Assembly (NCBI GenBank): GCA_030762175.1 | Contig: CM060831.1 | Coordinates: 31,695,001 to 31,759,000 of the forward strand | Reading direction: 5' to 3' | From: Metallyticus violacea | Lineage: Eukaryota > Arthropoda > Insecta > Mantodea > Metallyticidae | DNA length: 64,000 bases | Shown here: in pieces, positions 1-12,682 of the stretch | Numbering within the stretch: the stretch's first letter is position 1 | Layout of the letters: the number at the start of each line of letters is the position of its first letter | The notes under the pieces: generated by a model | Database searches by the model: none | What the model saw: only the letters and a program-made list of their open reading frames with translations | What the model was told of the DNA's origin: nothing | Made by a program: the position numbers and the translations under genes

Positions 1-1060
1 TTTCCTTCTTTATATTTTCCTGTTTGTCTTCCTCTTCTATACGATATTGCGCTACAGAAAACTACCAAAATTAACTGTTATTTTTTTTCAGTGAATTTGT
101 AAACTAGTTGCCTAAAATAATCTAACGTTATATAGTGTTAAGACTTTTATGCATTCAAAAATTCAATGGATGGCTTTGAAACAAAGTTAGTGCACCTGGC
201 AGCTGTTCGCAAGTCCTGCCGTTCTGAAACACGTGCTTAAGTTTGTGTTCTTTTAGAGCATGTACGCACGCTTGAAAAGAAAGAGACAATAACAGATGGA
301 TAAGTCAACAATATCCTTAGCAGTTGAAACAATGTGTGACAGCAACAAGCGTACAAGCCCAAGATAGTAGTAATGTGTGTTTAGTCTACAGGCAGCCGTG
401 TGACTATATCCTGTCAGTGCATAAGCGATCTATATCTAATTTTTTTTTCTCAATTTAAAACAGAAGTTTTCGAAAAGTTTCAGCGTATACGATTCAACTA
501 AACTTTTTTCTGAAATAAACACATTTATGACAGAGAGTAGTGAAGTACTTTATAGATGTACTATGATTAAATAAATGCATCAAGCTTTATTTGAAAAACA
601 AATGGTATATATTCATTTTTATTTAATTTATTAACTTTTATTATGAATTTAATACTTATCATTCAACCCTAGAACTGTCATTTTCCGTCTTCATATTCCA
701 TCTTCATCCATCTACTGTTCCATAAACTTTTATTTTTATTTTCAGCACTCCATTCCAACGTACTTTTTGCTACTTGCTATTATCAATTATCTTTTTTTAC
801 ACGTTTAAACGTTCTGCATTTCTCGCTCTTTTTCTCCTAGGTAATAAATATAGTATTATATAATATTTATATAGTAAATACGCAAAACCACGCAAAGAAG
901 CCACTACAGCTAGTAGAAACACGTTAATGGCTATAGAGTTTAGAATGGTATCTAATTATAAAATGAATATTTAATGTGTTAATTACAAAATGAAAAAGTA
1001 TTTGAAATATTCATCTTAGTAAGCAAACATCTGCAATGCTGTATGAAACATTCTAGCAGC
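1..1060. other. AT-rich DNA, no gene seen
   Basis: No open frame with recognisable protein similarity, no tRNA-like boxes and no terminal repeats were found. Base composition is strongly AT-rich throughout. Confidence 0.6.
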
Positions 1061-1064
1061 AGTT

Positions 1065-1425
1065 CAAAAAAAAAAAAAAGAAGAATAGCGTCTGCAAAAA
1101 GTAGAAACCAGGGGAAAAAGCAAAGAAAAATGGAAAAATGAGATGACAGTAATGATGGAAAGAGAAGCGAAACTTACAGAAAATCCATAGCGGATGATGA
1201 AGAGGGGTGAAGGGGAGAAGAAACCGTGGTGGTGATTATAAAGGAAATAGCAGAAAAAAGTGATGAGGAGGAAGATAACCATGGCAGTACCAATGAAGAA
1301 GAGGAAAAGAAGAAAACAGAACACAGAGTAAAATGATTACAGAAGCAAGAACGAAGGAAACAAAACAAACGATGACACAGATGAAGAAAAGGGGACAGAC
1401 AAAGAAAAGTACTATGAAAACTACA
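1065..1425. repeat. Purine-rich (GA-rich) low-complexity tract
   Basis: The plus strand is dominated by A and G for about 360 bases, beginning with a run of 14 or so A. Long minus-strand open frames here encode mostly F, L and S, as expected from pyrimidine-rich sequence. They are not credible proteins. Confidence 0.6.
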
Positions 1426-1940
1426 ATAAAACTACTTACCGCAATAGTTTCACTTGGAAGCAATTCATAGCTTATTTTAATTACGTGTAAAGCACGCACT
1501 TCTTTCCAGTAGAATACAGTCCTGCTGTCATTTACTGCATCGTTAGGAGTTTATGCATCATAAAAACGAAGTTGCATCTAGAACATAATGACACGTTTTC
1601 TCGCAAAGTAATGCTGTCCTTCATTAAAAGCGGAGTGGCGAATCAAACTGAAAAACGGGAACAAGCATTATCAATGGATTTCCAAAAGGAAGACAATATG
1701 ACGACCTGGCATTCGCTCAGAAGGAAACAGCGAGAATATGAAATGCTGTGATTAATGCTCCTTTTCTATTCAAAAACACGCTCCTTCCATATTGATGGGC
1801 AACCTAGATGTTTGTAAAGCCGCTGCTTAGTAAATACAAGCAAACATTCAGCCAATGAGTAAACGTATTCCTTTTACTCTTTTGAAGATCTAGACTTCAG
1901 TTTCGCCGTAATATCCTTAAAAAATAAAAAAAAAGAAAGA

Positions 1941-1981
1941 AAGAAGAAGAAGAAGAAGAAGAAGAAGAAGAAGAAGAAGAA
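1941..1981. repeat. (GAA)n microsatellite inside a purine tract
   Basis: About thirteen uninterrupted GAA units, flanked by AAAG and AAAT-rich sequence from roughly 1918 to 2035. It may be the decayed tail of a retroelement like the (GAA)n tail at 24041-24092, but no coding remnant lies beside it. Confidence 0.8.
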
Positions 1982-2035
1982 AAAAGAAAGAAAGAAATAA
2001 ATAAATAAAAGTAAAGAAAAAAGAAAGAAGAGGGA

Positions 2036-4108
2036 ACCGCTGTTTGTTTGACGGACCTTTCTATTCAAAGCCTCATTATTATGCACAGCGGGCTAATATG
2101 TGGTTACCTTCTCTTTGCTTCCCCAATCGCTCGCTCTCTCTCTCTGGCTAGTGTTTGAAATAGAACAATGTGAGTCCTGTTTTCAAACCACTACTCGATT
2201 TTTTAAGCTGAACCACGGAAGCTTTCTTAAAGGAACAGTTAACCAGAATCTCCATTGAAAGCACGCACATTGCAAAGAATTAACTGTAAATTGCAACCAG
2301 GAAGTGTTTATATGTCAAAAAAACAAAAACAAAACAAAACAAAAAAAAACCAAAAAAACATAATTTTAGTGTTCAACTTAGGGTAAAGTCGGAGACGCTG
2401 GATTCGAATTTGTTTTCGTTTGTTACCAGTGAAAGTCATGCGCATCACACGCATAGTGTATGTGTAAAATGTGTCGGCAAGGAACAACATTAGAAGAAGC
2501 GCAGGTATTTGAACTGCGACCAATAAACCGTGGTGAACAACCACCTCCAAATCTTTATAAGAACAATAGACTTCTCAGAACTCGGAATGTAGAAAGCAGC
2601 CATATTTTGTTCATTGTGAGCAAAATATCTGTTTATACAATAGAAAAAATTAAAAATTCTTTATAATATAATAGTTTCACAAATGTAACAGGAAAATAAT
2701 CTGCATAGTTGATTGATAGTAATCTAAAAGTTTTGTATACACAATAGAAAACAAATACACAACAGATTAATAATTGACTATAGATTGGACATATCCAAGA
2801 AGAAACTAAAATACAATAGCTTAATACGTTTGTATATAATAGAAATATAATTGGAGTAATTGGATAGTAATGCATATATATGTGCATTAAAATGCAATTG
2901 TGTGTATATATATAAAACTAGAAAAGCAGAAAATTGCAATAGAAGAACTCAAAATATAGCGATTACAAATCTTGTGACTTTTTCTTAGTGTTTTACCCTT
3001 TTCTGCTTTTCTTGTTATTGTTATTTTAGTTACATTGTTAATAATGTTATATTATTTTTCATTTATATTATATTATATATATAATTAGGCAGATAGGTGG
3101 GTCTGTAAATTGTAACCCGCATAAGTAAATCGCAGGTATGTATTATGTATACCAGATGTCCCATTTATCTTGTTCACTCAAAATAATGTTTTTGCTGATA
3201 TCTTAAATGAAAAATTTTCAAACAAAAACAATTTAACACCATAGGTGGATTCTTCCTTAGGGTATACTTTTTTGTATCTCCATTAATGTAGGAGATATGG
3301 GGAAAAACTTCGCTATTTTTTAATGACACCATGTACACTTTATTCAAGAATATACTTACTCTCTCGAAGAGCTATTCAGAAAAGTATGACTCTGTACCAT
3401 TTAAATAAAAAAAAAATAGTAGCCATGAAATGAAAGGCGTGACTCTTTTAACTAAATTATTAATAATGAAATCGAATAACCATACTGTACACTGGTATGT
3501 AAGTTAAACCAACGACAATTGAGGGGTGGGGGATGAGTTACCTACCCCTATCATGTAAACACAGGGCACATGTGTTTACATGAATCGGAAATCATAAACA
3601 AAACCCAGAACTCTACATTGTTACATTTGGTAAGTAATTTGCACAATCAAGGCATTAAACATATTCCTTCAACAACTGTGCACTCCGTAACGTTTACACA
3701 TCTTCTGTTTTCTTGACAAAAATGGTACAGCGTGATACATTTTTGAATAGCTCGCTAATATTGCAATAGGAAATCGAATAAAATTGAAACTAATAAACTT
3801 ATCTTCAATTCAAAAGACGAATATTTAACTGAACCTCATTTTGAAGGCAAACTTGGAATAGATCGTGATTCTTCTGCCAGCTATTACATAGGCAAGTTTA
3901 CAGGCTATCTTAATGTTTGGATCTATTGGCTTTATTATCTCTGCCATTGTACGTTTCATTTGCACAACAATGTACATTATTTGAGCTCTCATTTCTTACG
4001 AAACAGTTGATATGCAATTGTTTTTAATTCGTATCGATGGTTGCGCTTTTTAAAACAATAAAAGCGATATCAAGAAGCTCTAAATTAAAATAACGCTGAA
4101 AAAGTTGG
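2036..4108. other. AT-rich DNA, no gene seen
   Basis: Contains an A-rich (CAAAA)n-like stretch near 2316-2360 and AT-rich runs near 3050-3085. The 68 to 84-codon open frames here are unlike any family I know. No other structure was recognised. Confidence 0.5.
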
Positions 4109-4424
4109 ATTACAAAAAGGGTCGGCCCTGGCGGTTTAGTGGTAACTATACTTGCCTCCTAAACCCAAGATCGCGGGTTCAATCCCGACCAGGATCGATG
4201 GATTTTTTCGGACGTAAAAATCCAAAGTATGGCTTCCTTCGGAAGAGAAGTAAAGCCGTTGATCCCATGTGGTATATTTACGGCATGTAAAAGAATTTCA
4301 AGCCCAAAAAAGAGGCTTCTAAGCAAAATTTGTCGGCAGTTTCAGGCCTGAAATTGAATGGAACGCTCATGACAACAAACGTTCAATAGCGTCCGATAAT
4401 AAACAAATAAAAAATTACAAAAAG
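4109..4424 (+). mobile_element. SINE family 1, full-length copy with 11-bp target duplication
   Basis: A tRNA-derived retroposon body from about 4120 to 4413. The head has a box A-like GGTTTAGTGGTAACT and a box B-like GGGTTCAATCCC, with a CCTCCTAAACC anticodon-like arm between them. A family-specific body follows (CTTCCTTCGGAAG hairpin, AAAATTTGTCGGC, a GAATGGAACGC-type segment) and an A/T-rich AATAAA tail. The 11-base sequence ATTACAAAAAG lies at 4109-4119 and again at 4414-4424, a good target-site duplication. The same family recurs at 6085, 9722, 11564, 23476, 24424, 54671, 59478 and 61681. SINEs encode no protein and depend on a partner LINE; which LINE is not shown here. Confidence 0.9.
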
Positions 4425-4428
4425 CATA

Positions 4429-4490
4429 CGAGAGTAGGTCCATAAGTTTCCGGCCTAACTAGGTATGATAAAGACAAAGATTTAAGAAAG
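4429..4490. mobile_element. Solitary mariner terminus, same family as the 15.8 kb element
   Basis: The first 27 bases match the terminal repeat of the mariner at 15822-17036, preceded by TA at 4427-4428. The next bases (TAAC..ATGATAAAGACAAA) match the reverse complement of that element's right end, so this is a right end pointing inward. No transposase or second terminus follows, so the rest was lost or replaced. It starts four bases after the SINE target duplication ends. Confidence 0.8.
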
Positions 4491-4533
4491 GTGTCTTTCT
4501 ATTTGTTAAGTAGTTTTATAGCACTAGAAACTA

Positions 4534-4740
4534 TTAAATTATCATAAGCCACTCAGATAATGCATGAGCAGAATCGTGCATTTGGATGCCGGAAAGATCC
4601 TTGTACTCACAAGGGTGTAACTTTGCATGGAGTATTGCTTGGCGGCAACCCACCCCAATTAAGCAGCTCTCTTGCGGCTGGTAGAGGGGAGTTGCAGTTG
4701 AACTATTGTGACTCACCATCTCTCAGTTCAAAGCGAAGGT
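4534..4740 (-). repeat. Short dispersed repeat R, copy 1
   Basis: Read on the minus strand, this matches the plus strand at about 21905-22060. Shared landmarks in order are GAGAG..TGAGTCA, CTCCC, a GAGCTG segment, TGGGGTGGGT, GCCNCC, a CAATACTNCATGCA segment and AGTTACAC. Similarity is clear over about 110-150 bases with small gaps. It is not a tRNA, has no obvious terminal repeats, and the open frames across it are not conserved between copies. Family unknown. Confidence 0.6.
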
Positions 4741-6080
4741 TATATAACTGACAAGCACTTAACGTGTGTCCAAAGTAACCAAAGGCAGGGTTCTATCGAT
4801 GAAGGTAAGAATTGTAAGTTCTTGCAAAATTCAAGAGAAAAGAGGTTCCTCTTGAATTTTCCTGCTTGAATTAACCTACTGATTGGTTATTATTTATACA
4901 GCTGAGATTTCAAGATTGTGTCAGTTCTAAGAGTTTTTGCACTTTATGCAAGTAAAACTAGTGTGAACCAGCTGCAACAGTTTTTGAGATAGCTCTTTCA
5001 TATCTGAAGTACGTACTAGTTTTGCTAGCATTAGGTGCACGCGAACTCCACAAATGTTCCAGTTGACGGAGCCCTACCTCCAATGTAATGAGTAGTAAAA
5101 TTGCTTCCAGCAGTCTAGTAGCTGTGGAAACCAGCCAAGTCAAAGGAATGTGCTTGGCTATAAAAACTGCCCTCGGTTTATTTTCATAACACACTCCAGT
5201 TATTTAATAAAAAATAGTTTTGATCTAATTTCTAAAATATATTTTGGCTCGCAGTGGTTAATATACAGGCCAGCCAAGGAAGACGTGCATTCTTAGTGAG
5301 GTTAATTTTACATCTAAATGTGGATTTGGATATTAAAGTTTTTCTTGTTTATTTTATCCTATCCTGGATAATATGTGTACCCACTTCATTTTTAGCATCA
5401 AAGTTGAACTAAGTAAGTAGATATTTTTTGGGGCTACACCAAAAATAACACTGGCGTTTTTTGAAACTGATCATTCGAGTGGCTACATGCTTCGCTATCA
5501 TGCATGTATGAGGCACTATTCACTCTTTCCCTTTCCTGAAAGTGCTAAAAATTGTTCTTTTCATAAAGCAGAAGAGTCAATTGGCCTTAGTAATACTCAG
5601 ATTTTATCCCCTGTGCCAATGTCAGGATCTACTTCCTTGCTATACCGCACCAAAAAGGCTGTGAAAATCTATACATGAATAATCTTTTATTCATAATCAG
5701 CATCCTAAATACCCACATATACACACTTTACGAACTTCAGAACCTCAGTGTAAGGATCCGACACTGAAGCCAGAATTTATAAAGAAATGCTCTTGTTTTC
5801 ACGACATTACCATCACCTGACCATCTTCTCACAATGACGGTCATCGTTGCTTAATACGGATTGATATTTGCCCATTTTTAAACGCGACTACTCCGTGATA
5901 TATTATTTTCTCAGACATTTCTATTCTGCTGCAAGTTTTTTCTAATGAATGATTTTTCCTTCAGGGATCGCTCTACGCATAACGGCCGATTGGTCCAAGC
6001 TGGTACCGCGGTGAATAGGAGTCATAAAGTTCGCAGATATAATTGCCGCGTTTAAGATATTACTGTCGCTTAAACGCTTA
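4741..6080. other. Unassigned DNA, no gene seen
   Basis: Open frames of 60-78 codons occur on both strands (for example 4958-5194 minus) but match no family I know and show no start context, signal peptide or repeats. Nothing else was recognised. Confidence 0.5.
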
Positions 6081-6084
6081 TTTT

Positions 6085-6367
6085 TCTTTATTTGGCTTAT
6101 TTACGAACATTCTTTAACATCTCAGGTCATCAGCATCCTATTCAATTCAGGGTGTGAAACGGGCGATAAATTTTGCTCAGATGCCTCTTCATTTAGGCTT
6201 GAGGTATTGAATTTACGGCACGAGATCCACGGCTTTACTTCCCTTCCGAAGGAAGCCTTAGTGGTGATTTTTATGCCCGAAAAAAATCCATCGACCCTGT
6301 CCGGGATTAAACCCGTTATCTTGAGATATGGGGTAAGTATGGTTACCACTAAACCGCCAGGACAGAC
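6085..6367 (-). mobile_element. SINE family 1, minus strand
   Basis: The tail lies at the low coordinates (a TTATTTACG-like segment) and the tRNA-like head at the high end (GGTTACCACTAAACCGCC, the reverse of box A). The family hairpin CTTCCGAAGGAAG and the GACAAATTTTG-like segment are present in diverged form. Box B is mutated (GGGATTAAACCC). Open frames of 134 and 167 codons span the copy on opposite strands; they are accidental and should not be annotated as proteins. Confidence 0.88.
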
Positions 6368-8100
6368 AAGGCATGAACGTGTATGTGGAAGCTGTACTAC
6401 AAAACTGCTGATTACCAAATTAAAGAGATCGCTGACCGTCTCAGGTTTCTTGCTAGCAACAGGAGAAATGAACGTAAATTTTGTGCTGAGTTTGTGTGCA
6501 GATCCTGCAATCTTTGGGGACGGTAAATTCCAATCGTCAAAGTCGTGTGACAAGGCACATTTGCACATACATAAATCAGTCGCATCAGCAGAAGCCCGAT
6601 GGAACCAATAATAGCTGGATGCCACTGGAATGCTTGTCTCACAGCAGTTAATGCGATTGTTATTCTGTTTTCAGTGCTGACCGCAGGGTCAATTCGGTAA
6701 TGGAGACGTGCACCAGTGACAATTTAAACTCAACAAGGAATGTATCATTTCACAATTCATATCCATCATTTGTGTCGTAAATAAATAGGCCGTATTACAG
6801 AGTTACTGGGACATACAATTTAACTGTTCCCACTTACGATCCTCTGGGGTTTTTAAAGAGACACTGTGGCACTGACCTTAGCTCTGTACTCTTCTTTGAG
6901 ACAGAGGACTCTTAACAGTAAATTAAAAAGGTATATATGTGCTCCATTCCCTTGAGCAAGCAACAGCCTCGATGCGAATACAGAGTGCAAAAATCGCCTA
7001 TTCCCTTTGAAATTAATGCTATAATGATGAATATAAGGAATTATATAAAGATCCAATGTAACTATTTTGTGTTTGTGACATTTTCTACCAATGAAAAGTA
7101 ACGACATTTTGAATTTCAACCAATTATAATCGCGTTTCGCTGTAAATTTATCGCAATTTTTTTACCGCATAACTTTATCGCCTGAACATATATTTGTGTT
7201 CTCGGTGTCGCCAACTCTGTTTTCCCAGAAATCCGTGAGCAAGAATTGAATAATCGCCTCTGTATCTTCACCCACTAATTACTACTGCTTTATACGTGAA
7301 GAAAATGGTTAGCTGAGTTTTAATATTTGTTCGTTCCATTAATCTGTATACAACTAAAAGTTAAAATGTATATTTTTAAAACATAAATATACTGTTCCGG
7401 TCATTCCTTTAAATAAATGATTTAATATGTATTCCTTTAATGATAAAAGAAAAGTATAGCACATGCAGTTAGTAACGCTAAATATCTATTTTTTATCAGT
7501 TGGCATTAGTGAGTAAATCGCATTGTAGTGATCCACCTTTGTCTATTCCAGGCTCATGATTTATGAATAAGTAGGTATTCATAAATGTAATTTTAAAGCT
7601 TTTATACAATCATTAATATTTTGTGAAGTCAGTTTTAAGAATGTATAATCCCTACACTAATTTTATTCTTGAAATAGTTCTAATAAATATCCCTTTATGC
7701 TCTCAGCTTCCTAGAACTTATTGTGACAAATAGTTTGCAATACTTCCGAGGAATAGATAAATTCCTAATTTTTTGCTAAAATATGAAAGCAAGCCATTTT
7801 TCTTATCATTCATTTGATGCCCCTTTTGTCATTTCTGGAGACAGGATAACTTATCGATATAGTGAAAAATATTTCGATTTCATTTGCACTACACTCTTTC
7901 AAGATTATTTAAGATCTTTGCATTAAAACTTTGAGTATTATCTTGCATTCAATTATAAATGCTTCTTCACTGGAATGATCTTAAAAGAGCAGGACAAGGA
8001 ATGGAATGAACATATAATGTTACCCACGGAGCGAAGAACAGAGTTAAAAATTAAGGACGGATGAACGGCAGAGGAAAGAAGAATAGAAAATGATACTCTG
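6368..8100. other. AT-rich DNA, no gene seen
   Basis: No homology, terminal repeats or tRNA-like boxes recognised. The open frame at 6853-7119 (minus) is not similar to any family I know. Confidence 0.5.
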
Positions 8101-8730
8101 GTGACGGAGTATTTTATTTTCAAGAACCAACTCTTCAAAAAACTAAGTTCCAACTTCTTTTCTCTGGATTACTTCTTTAAGGGCCTCATAGTTATGACTA
8201 CCATTACTGTAGAGAAGAAAGCTACTTCTTTTACCACAGCCCACCATATTCTTTCAGCCATTCGGCTTTCAGTTTCAACCTGTTTTATTCAATGTATGCA
8301 ATTTCCTTTTGACGAAGAATGTGATGGTTCTTCCAGTTTATTGTTGCGATACAGCCTAACCACTTCGCTTTGTAACAGTGCGAAAAGAAGAATGAACGCC
8401 GCGTGCAACAGTAAGAAACGTCAGCTGATACCCTGCCCTCTGATATCGTTAAGAACGAGGACAAGAAAGCAATTGGAGATAGCTAAGTCCGTGAGAGACA
8501 CTGTCGCAGCGGATGTTGGTCAAAGTACGATTGCTGACATGCACGGTAAGGTTCTTTTTGACACCGCCACAGGCCTTCTTCCTGGAAACGAAACCTGGAT
8601 GTACTCGACCGCATCCTATTTGAGTCTTGTGAATTACTCGGAACAGGTGCAATGCTTCGCGATATGCTGGCGAAGCACGGGAAGAACATGTCGTCATTTC
8701 ATAACCTCAATGAACAAAGCTTGCGGCTAG
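8101..8730 (+). other. Longest open frame in the window (209 codons), unrecognised
   Basis: An uninterrupted frame from an ATG-like start to a TAG at 8728-8730. The second half (roughly residues 115-209) is richer in GC than its surroundings and of mixed composition, with no transmembrane run or known motif. Two minus-strand frames overlap it at 8449-8697. It could be a remnant of an unrecognised transposable element, an exon of a host gene or chance. There is no clear promoter, poly(A) signal arrangement or splice pattern. I do not assign a function. Confidence 0.2.
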
Positions 8731-9721
8731 GAGAGTCACCTTGGCAAATTTAGATGTATACTGGAGATTAAGTATTCTTTCTTCTATACTGCTTAGTCAT
8801 TTCCAATGTATACAACTTAACTCTTACTTGAATATTCATCATGTAAAATAAAACTAAATGTTGATCCACAAATTTTAAGTTTTTTGCATTCTGAAAATAT
8901 CTGGTCTCCCGGCTGATACAATGCAAATAACGTCTACTTTTATTCACGAATCTCGTGATTTAGGGTTGCGAATTTTACAAGTCTGTTCACTTGTTCCGTC
9001 TGTATGCAAATAAAACGGTTGTCATGATAATGCTTCAGACTTACGGAACAACAGCTTGCATGCGTCAAGTGTAATCAGTTTGTTGTTGTATTTGTTAAAA
9101 GGTAGAAGCTAAATTATTTTTTCCAGTGGCGGCTCGTGACATAAACGTTGGCAACTTCACACAAGGAGTTTAATCTATTCACTGTTTTAGACTTATTACA
9201 CTACAGCAGGATGACAAAGTTAAAAAAACTACTAAATTTCAACCTAAAATATAGCTCATCAGTGGTGCATAATGCACTTTAAATTAATATATTTATACAA
9301 GATTCATTATTTGTTAGTTATTTTATTTAAATGTAACAATGTACCGGAATGGCGCTACAGAAAACCGAAGCTAAAACAACAGTATCACATCAATCGCTTT
9401 AATGCATTCGTAGTTAAATTAGTGTTAGGCCATTTAGTTTTGTTTATTCAGTATTCTGTTAATATTGCTATGGATTAATACATTACCATGCATTTTCTTA
9501 ATGCAATACTCAATTGTTTGTTAGTAGGTATGCATAGTTTACGTTTCGCCACAAATAGAAACATATCTTAAACGATGAGCGTTTATCAATAAAAGGCATA
9601 TTCAAGTTATTTAGTACTTTGTCCCTTACCATTATACGCATAGTTTGTCAACTGTTCGAAAAAATTTAAAGTAAGTCACTTTTAACAGGCTACTTAATGT
9701 TTCAGCTTGCAGATTTTGTTA
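8731..9721. other. AT-rich DNA, no gene seen
   Basis: Nothing recognised. Short open frames only. Confidence 0.5.
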
Positions 9722-9920
9722 ATTTGATTTATTTATGGACGCTCTTTAACAACTCAGATCATCAGCATCCCATTCAATTCAGGGCGTGAAACGACCGACA
9801 AATTTTGCTCAGAGGTCTCTTTTTCGTGCCGCAAATCTACGACACAGGACCCACGGCTTTACTTCCCTTCCGAAGGAAGCCATACTTAGGATTTTTTACG
9901 GTCCTGGCCAGGATCGAACG
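9722..9920 (-). mobile_element. SINE family 1, minus strand, head truncated and internally deleted
   Basis: The tail and body segments (GCTCTTTAAC, CATTCAATTCAGG, GACAAATTTTGCTCAGAGG, CTTCCGAAGGAAG) are intact in order. The sequence then jumps from ATTTTTTACG to the tRNA-adjacent CTGGCCAGGATCGAAC and stops, so box A and most of box B are missing. Confidence 0.87.
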
Positions 9921-11563
9921 TGTTGAGAAAAAGTTGATTTGGAATTGTGACGTTTTGTTATTTTGCTACATATTTGTTTTGGGTAAAATACTAGGATAAT
10001 TTCTTACTCTAAATATTCTTATTTCCGATATTCCAGTGATTTTGTTCTATAATTTAGCTCTGTTTGTGTTCTTCTTTCAGTGATATTTTTCTATGCAATA
10101 GAGAGAAGGTCAATGTATATTATAGGCTGCATTCTTCAATATCCAAAAGTTAGTCTTATTGGAAGGACTGGTAATTTTTGCTCCTGGATCATTCCGCTTT
10201 GAGAGCTTAGAACAGACGAAATACATGAGTTGTAATGTAAGAGGCAGCCAGATATGAGCTCATTGCAAGCGCATGCCAAGGGAAAAACAAAAATCGTTAC
10301 ATTTGCTGCATATAACTGAAATGACAGACTGTAAGGGGGAAATGGAATCACCAGATATAGCAGACGACTTCTATCACTCTCAACATAGAGCAGCTCTTGC
10401 AATTACAATTTACAAAAAAAGAGGAAGAAGAAATTGCAGTTTTTACAGAAATAAAACACACACAATTAAGAATGTGAATGGAAAATAGCAACCCCACAGA
10501 CTACTCTATGGTAACCATCCTTGTTTATATTTTTAAGACTTGCGTTAATGTGTGAAAACAGCTTTACAATGTCAATGCCTATGGGCAGAGATTATCGGGG
10601 GGTGGGCGCAGTATAACAATGTAATGAATTTCAATAGAGAATATACTTTTTAAAAATATTTTAGCTAACTTAATATTTTGTTCCTTTAGTTCTTACTGTT
10701 TATACTTTTTTCCCCTTACGTGCTCCAGTATGTCAAGTATCAGTTGCAGGCACAGAAGAGAAAGTTTTGCCTTTCTAAAAGTTCCATAGAAAAATATCAA
10801 AGGATGTTAATTGTGGAGAGGTAGATAACGTCATCACCGATTGCATGTTCTATTCATCACTGCAGTAAATACTGTTTCAGAAAGCTTTCCGACTTCTCAA
10901 TGAAAATTAGTTGGTGTAAAATCTTGTTGCACTATGAAATCACGTGCTCTCCTCGGGCAGCTAGGCTTCTTTTTAAATTTAAAGTGGAAATGTCGCTAGA
11001 AAATGATATCATCTATAGAGTTCTCTGTTCACAAGATAGACGCATTGTCCCTGAAAATTAATGAAGCTCTGACATTCATTTTGAGATTCCACTGAGATAT
11101 ATAAGACCTGTTTGAGATATCCTGATGATGTTTATTTTTGTAATTATACTTAGTGCACGCGTTGTGGGAAGCGAAGCATAGCTATCAATTCTCAGCAAGG
11201 TGTGCATTTCCTGGAAGACTACGTTAGTGAAACGTTTCGGCATTGAAAGCTCTTAACACACCCGTCGTGCATAGACCCCACCTCTCTACCTTCAGGTTCT
11301 GTCCTTGCTAAGGGCAAACAAACGGCAAGGTATTGTACCGGACCATTCGAGTGGAATTTTCCACTGCTCCACAAACCCCACAAAAGCGATGGAGGTTCCG
11401 CTGAGAAAATACAGTTCTTTAAGAATATCGTCTGTCGTTCGGCGGGCGATTCTTCCAGGTTTTTCATGGACGCCGATCATAAAGCAGGTGTGGTCGCATC
11501 CTACATCCTAGGAGCTCTCTCCAGTTCTGTCTTCCATATCTGTTCAATTCCCGGTATGCAAGT
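9921..11563. other. Unassigned DNA; GC-richer patch at 11160-11540
   Basis: Most is AT-rich without landmarks. The segment from 11160 to 11540 is richer in GC and holds overlapping frames of 62-82 codons on both strands, which could be decayed coding sequence. I could not match it to a transposase, reverse transcriptase or host family. Confidence 0.4.
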
Positions 11564-11843
11564 GTCGATCCTGGCGATGTAGTGGTAATCATATTTGCCT
11601 TCTAAACCCAAAGTCGCGGATTCAAACCCGGCCAGGATCGATTGATTTTTTTGGTCGTAAAAATCCTAAGTATTGCTTCCTTCGGAAGGGAAGTAAAGCC
11701 GTGGGTCCCATGTCGTACATTCACGGCACCAAAAAGAACCTCAAGCCTGAAATAAGAGGCCTCTGAACAAAATTTGTCGGCCGTTTCACGCCCTGAAATT
11801 TAATGGGACGCTAATGACCTGCAATGTTAAAGAGATGCATTTA
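11564..11843 (+). mobile_element. SINE family 1, plus strand
   Basis: The head carries ATGTAGTGGTAATC (box A region) and GATTCAAACCCGGCC (box B region). The family body CTTCCTTCGGAAGGGAAG, GGTCCCATGTCGTAC, AGAACCTCAAGCC and AAATTTGTCGGCC follows, ending near TGTTAAAGAG. No clear target duplication was found, and the tail is short. Confidence 0.9.
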
Positions 11844-12629
11844 CTGGATGTATTATCCAAGTTAAAAATTCTACTTTTAACGTTTTATGTCATTGGTTAT
11901 GGTTTTAATCACAATATGTTATATATTAAAAATGAACGTATATATATTATTTCCTGTACATGTGTTGAAAATATTATTTTCTTGCCAGGACGCAGAAAGC
12001 TACCCTAGCCATAAAACTGACCTGGAAATTTCTGTTACCTACTGTAACAATATTTGTAAAGATGATCCAAGCAAACTGATGTTTTCTGGAGAATTTTCTA
12101 AAGGGGAATCCTTGAGTAAGATGTTTATTTGTATGCTGTTAGAGAATTGTAAAGCAAGGGAGACGAAATAAAGCAATAAACATACGGGGGTAAAAACAGG
12201 CTGATAACCTCGGGAAGGCAGATCCTAACGGTTTCATGTAATACGTATGTGGGTTACATTCAAAAAGTCACATAAGCATATAGCGGAGAAAAAATGGAGG
12301 GAACAGATTACCCAATAGAGATGGGAGTAAATATTCTAGATCTGTCTAAAAGTATATTTGAAAGAATAAAAATAATTTCGTGTGACCGGTAGACTGCTAT
12401 GTTTATTTAGTCTTGCATTTTTGCGGCCCAGGGGCTATCGATAAAGATTTTATCAGTTCAGTTACACGGTCAGTTCAGTTCCGTTCAGTGGAAGAGCTTT
12501 ATTAGTTGAGTTCAGTTGCATCTCAGGATTAGTTCATTTCAGGATCAGTGTTTATCAAATTAAGAAACGTCAGAGTGATCGTAATTGTTAGTGCGAAAGT
12601 GACACATATTCTCCAAAAAATAACAGCAG
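11844..12629. other. Unassigned DNA with an imperfect CAGTT-rich stretch
   Basis: From about 12455 to 12545 the plus strand repeats TTCAGT-type words at irregular spacing, suggesting a decayed short tandem repeat. No gene recognised; the 94-codon frame at 11887-12171 is unassigned. Confidence 0.45.
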
Positions 12630-12682
12630 TACATTTTATGTGCAATAGTTTATGAACAATAAATTATTGCACATAAAATGTA
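12630..12682. repeat. Hairpin palindrome, 23-bp arms
   Basis: Arms at 12630-12652 and 12660-12682 are reverse complements with one mismatch, separated by a 7-base loop (TGAACAA). Such snap-back structures are usual for foldback elements or small MITEs, but no target duplication is visible. Confidence 0.85.

Noticed and set aside
1064..2086. Minus-strand open frames rich in F, L and S
   Set aside because: They are translations of purine-rich and GAA repeat DNA, not proteins.
4120..4200. Possible tRNA gene (box A and box B)
   Set aside because: The cloverleaf arms do not pair properly and the same head recurs with a fixed 200-base body, so it is a SINE head. The same holds for the heads at 38376, 48316, 53752 and 60053.
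6122..6625. 167-codon minus-strand and 134-codon plus-strand frames
   Set aside because: Both span a SINE copy on opposite strands and include its tRNA-like head; accidental.
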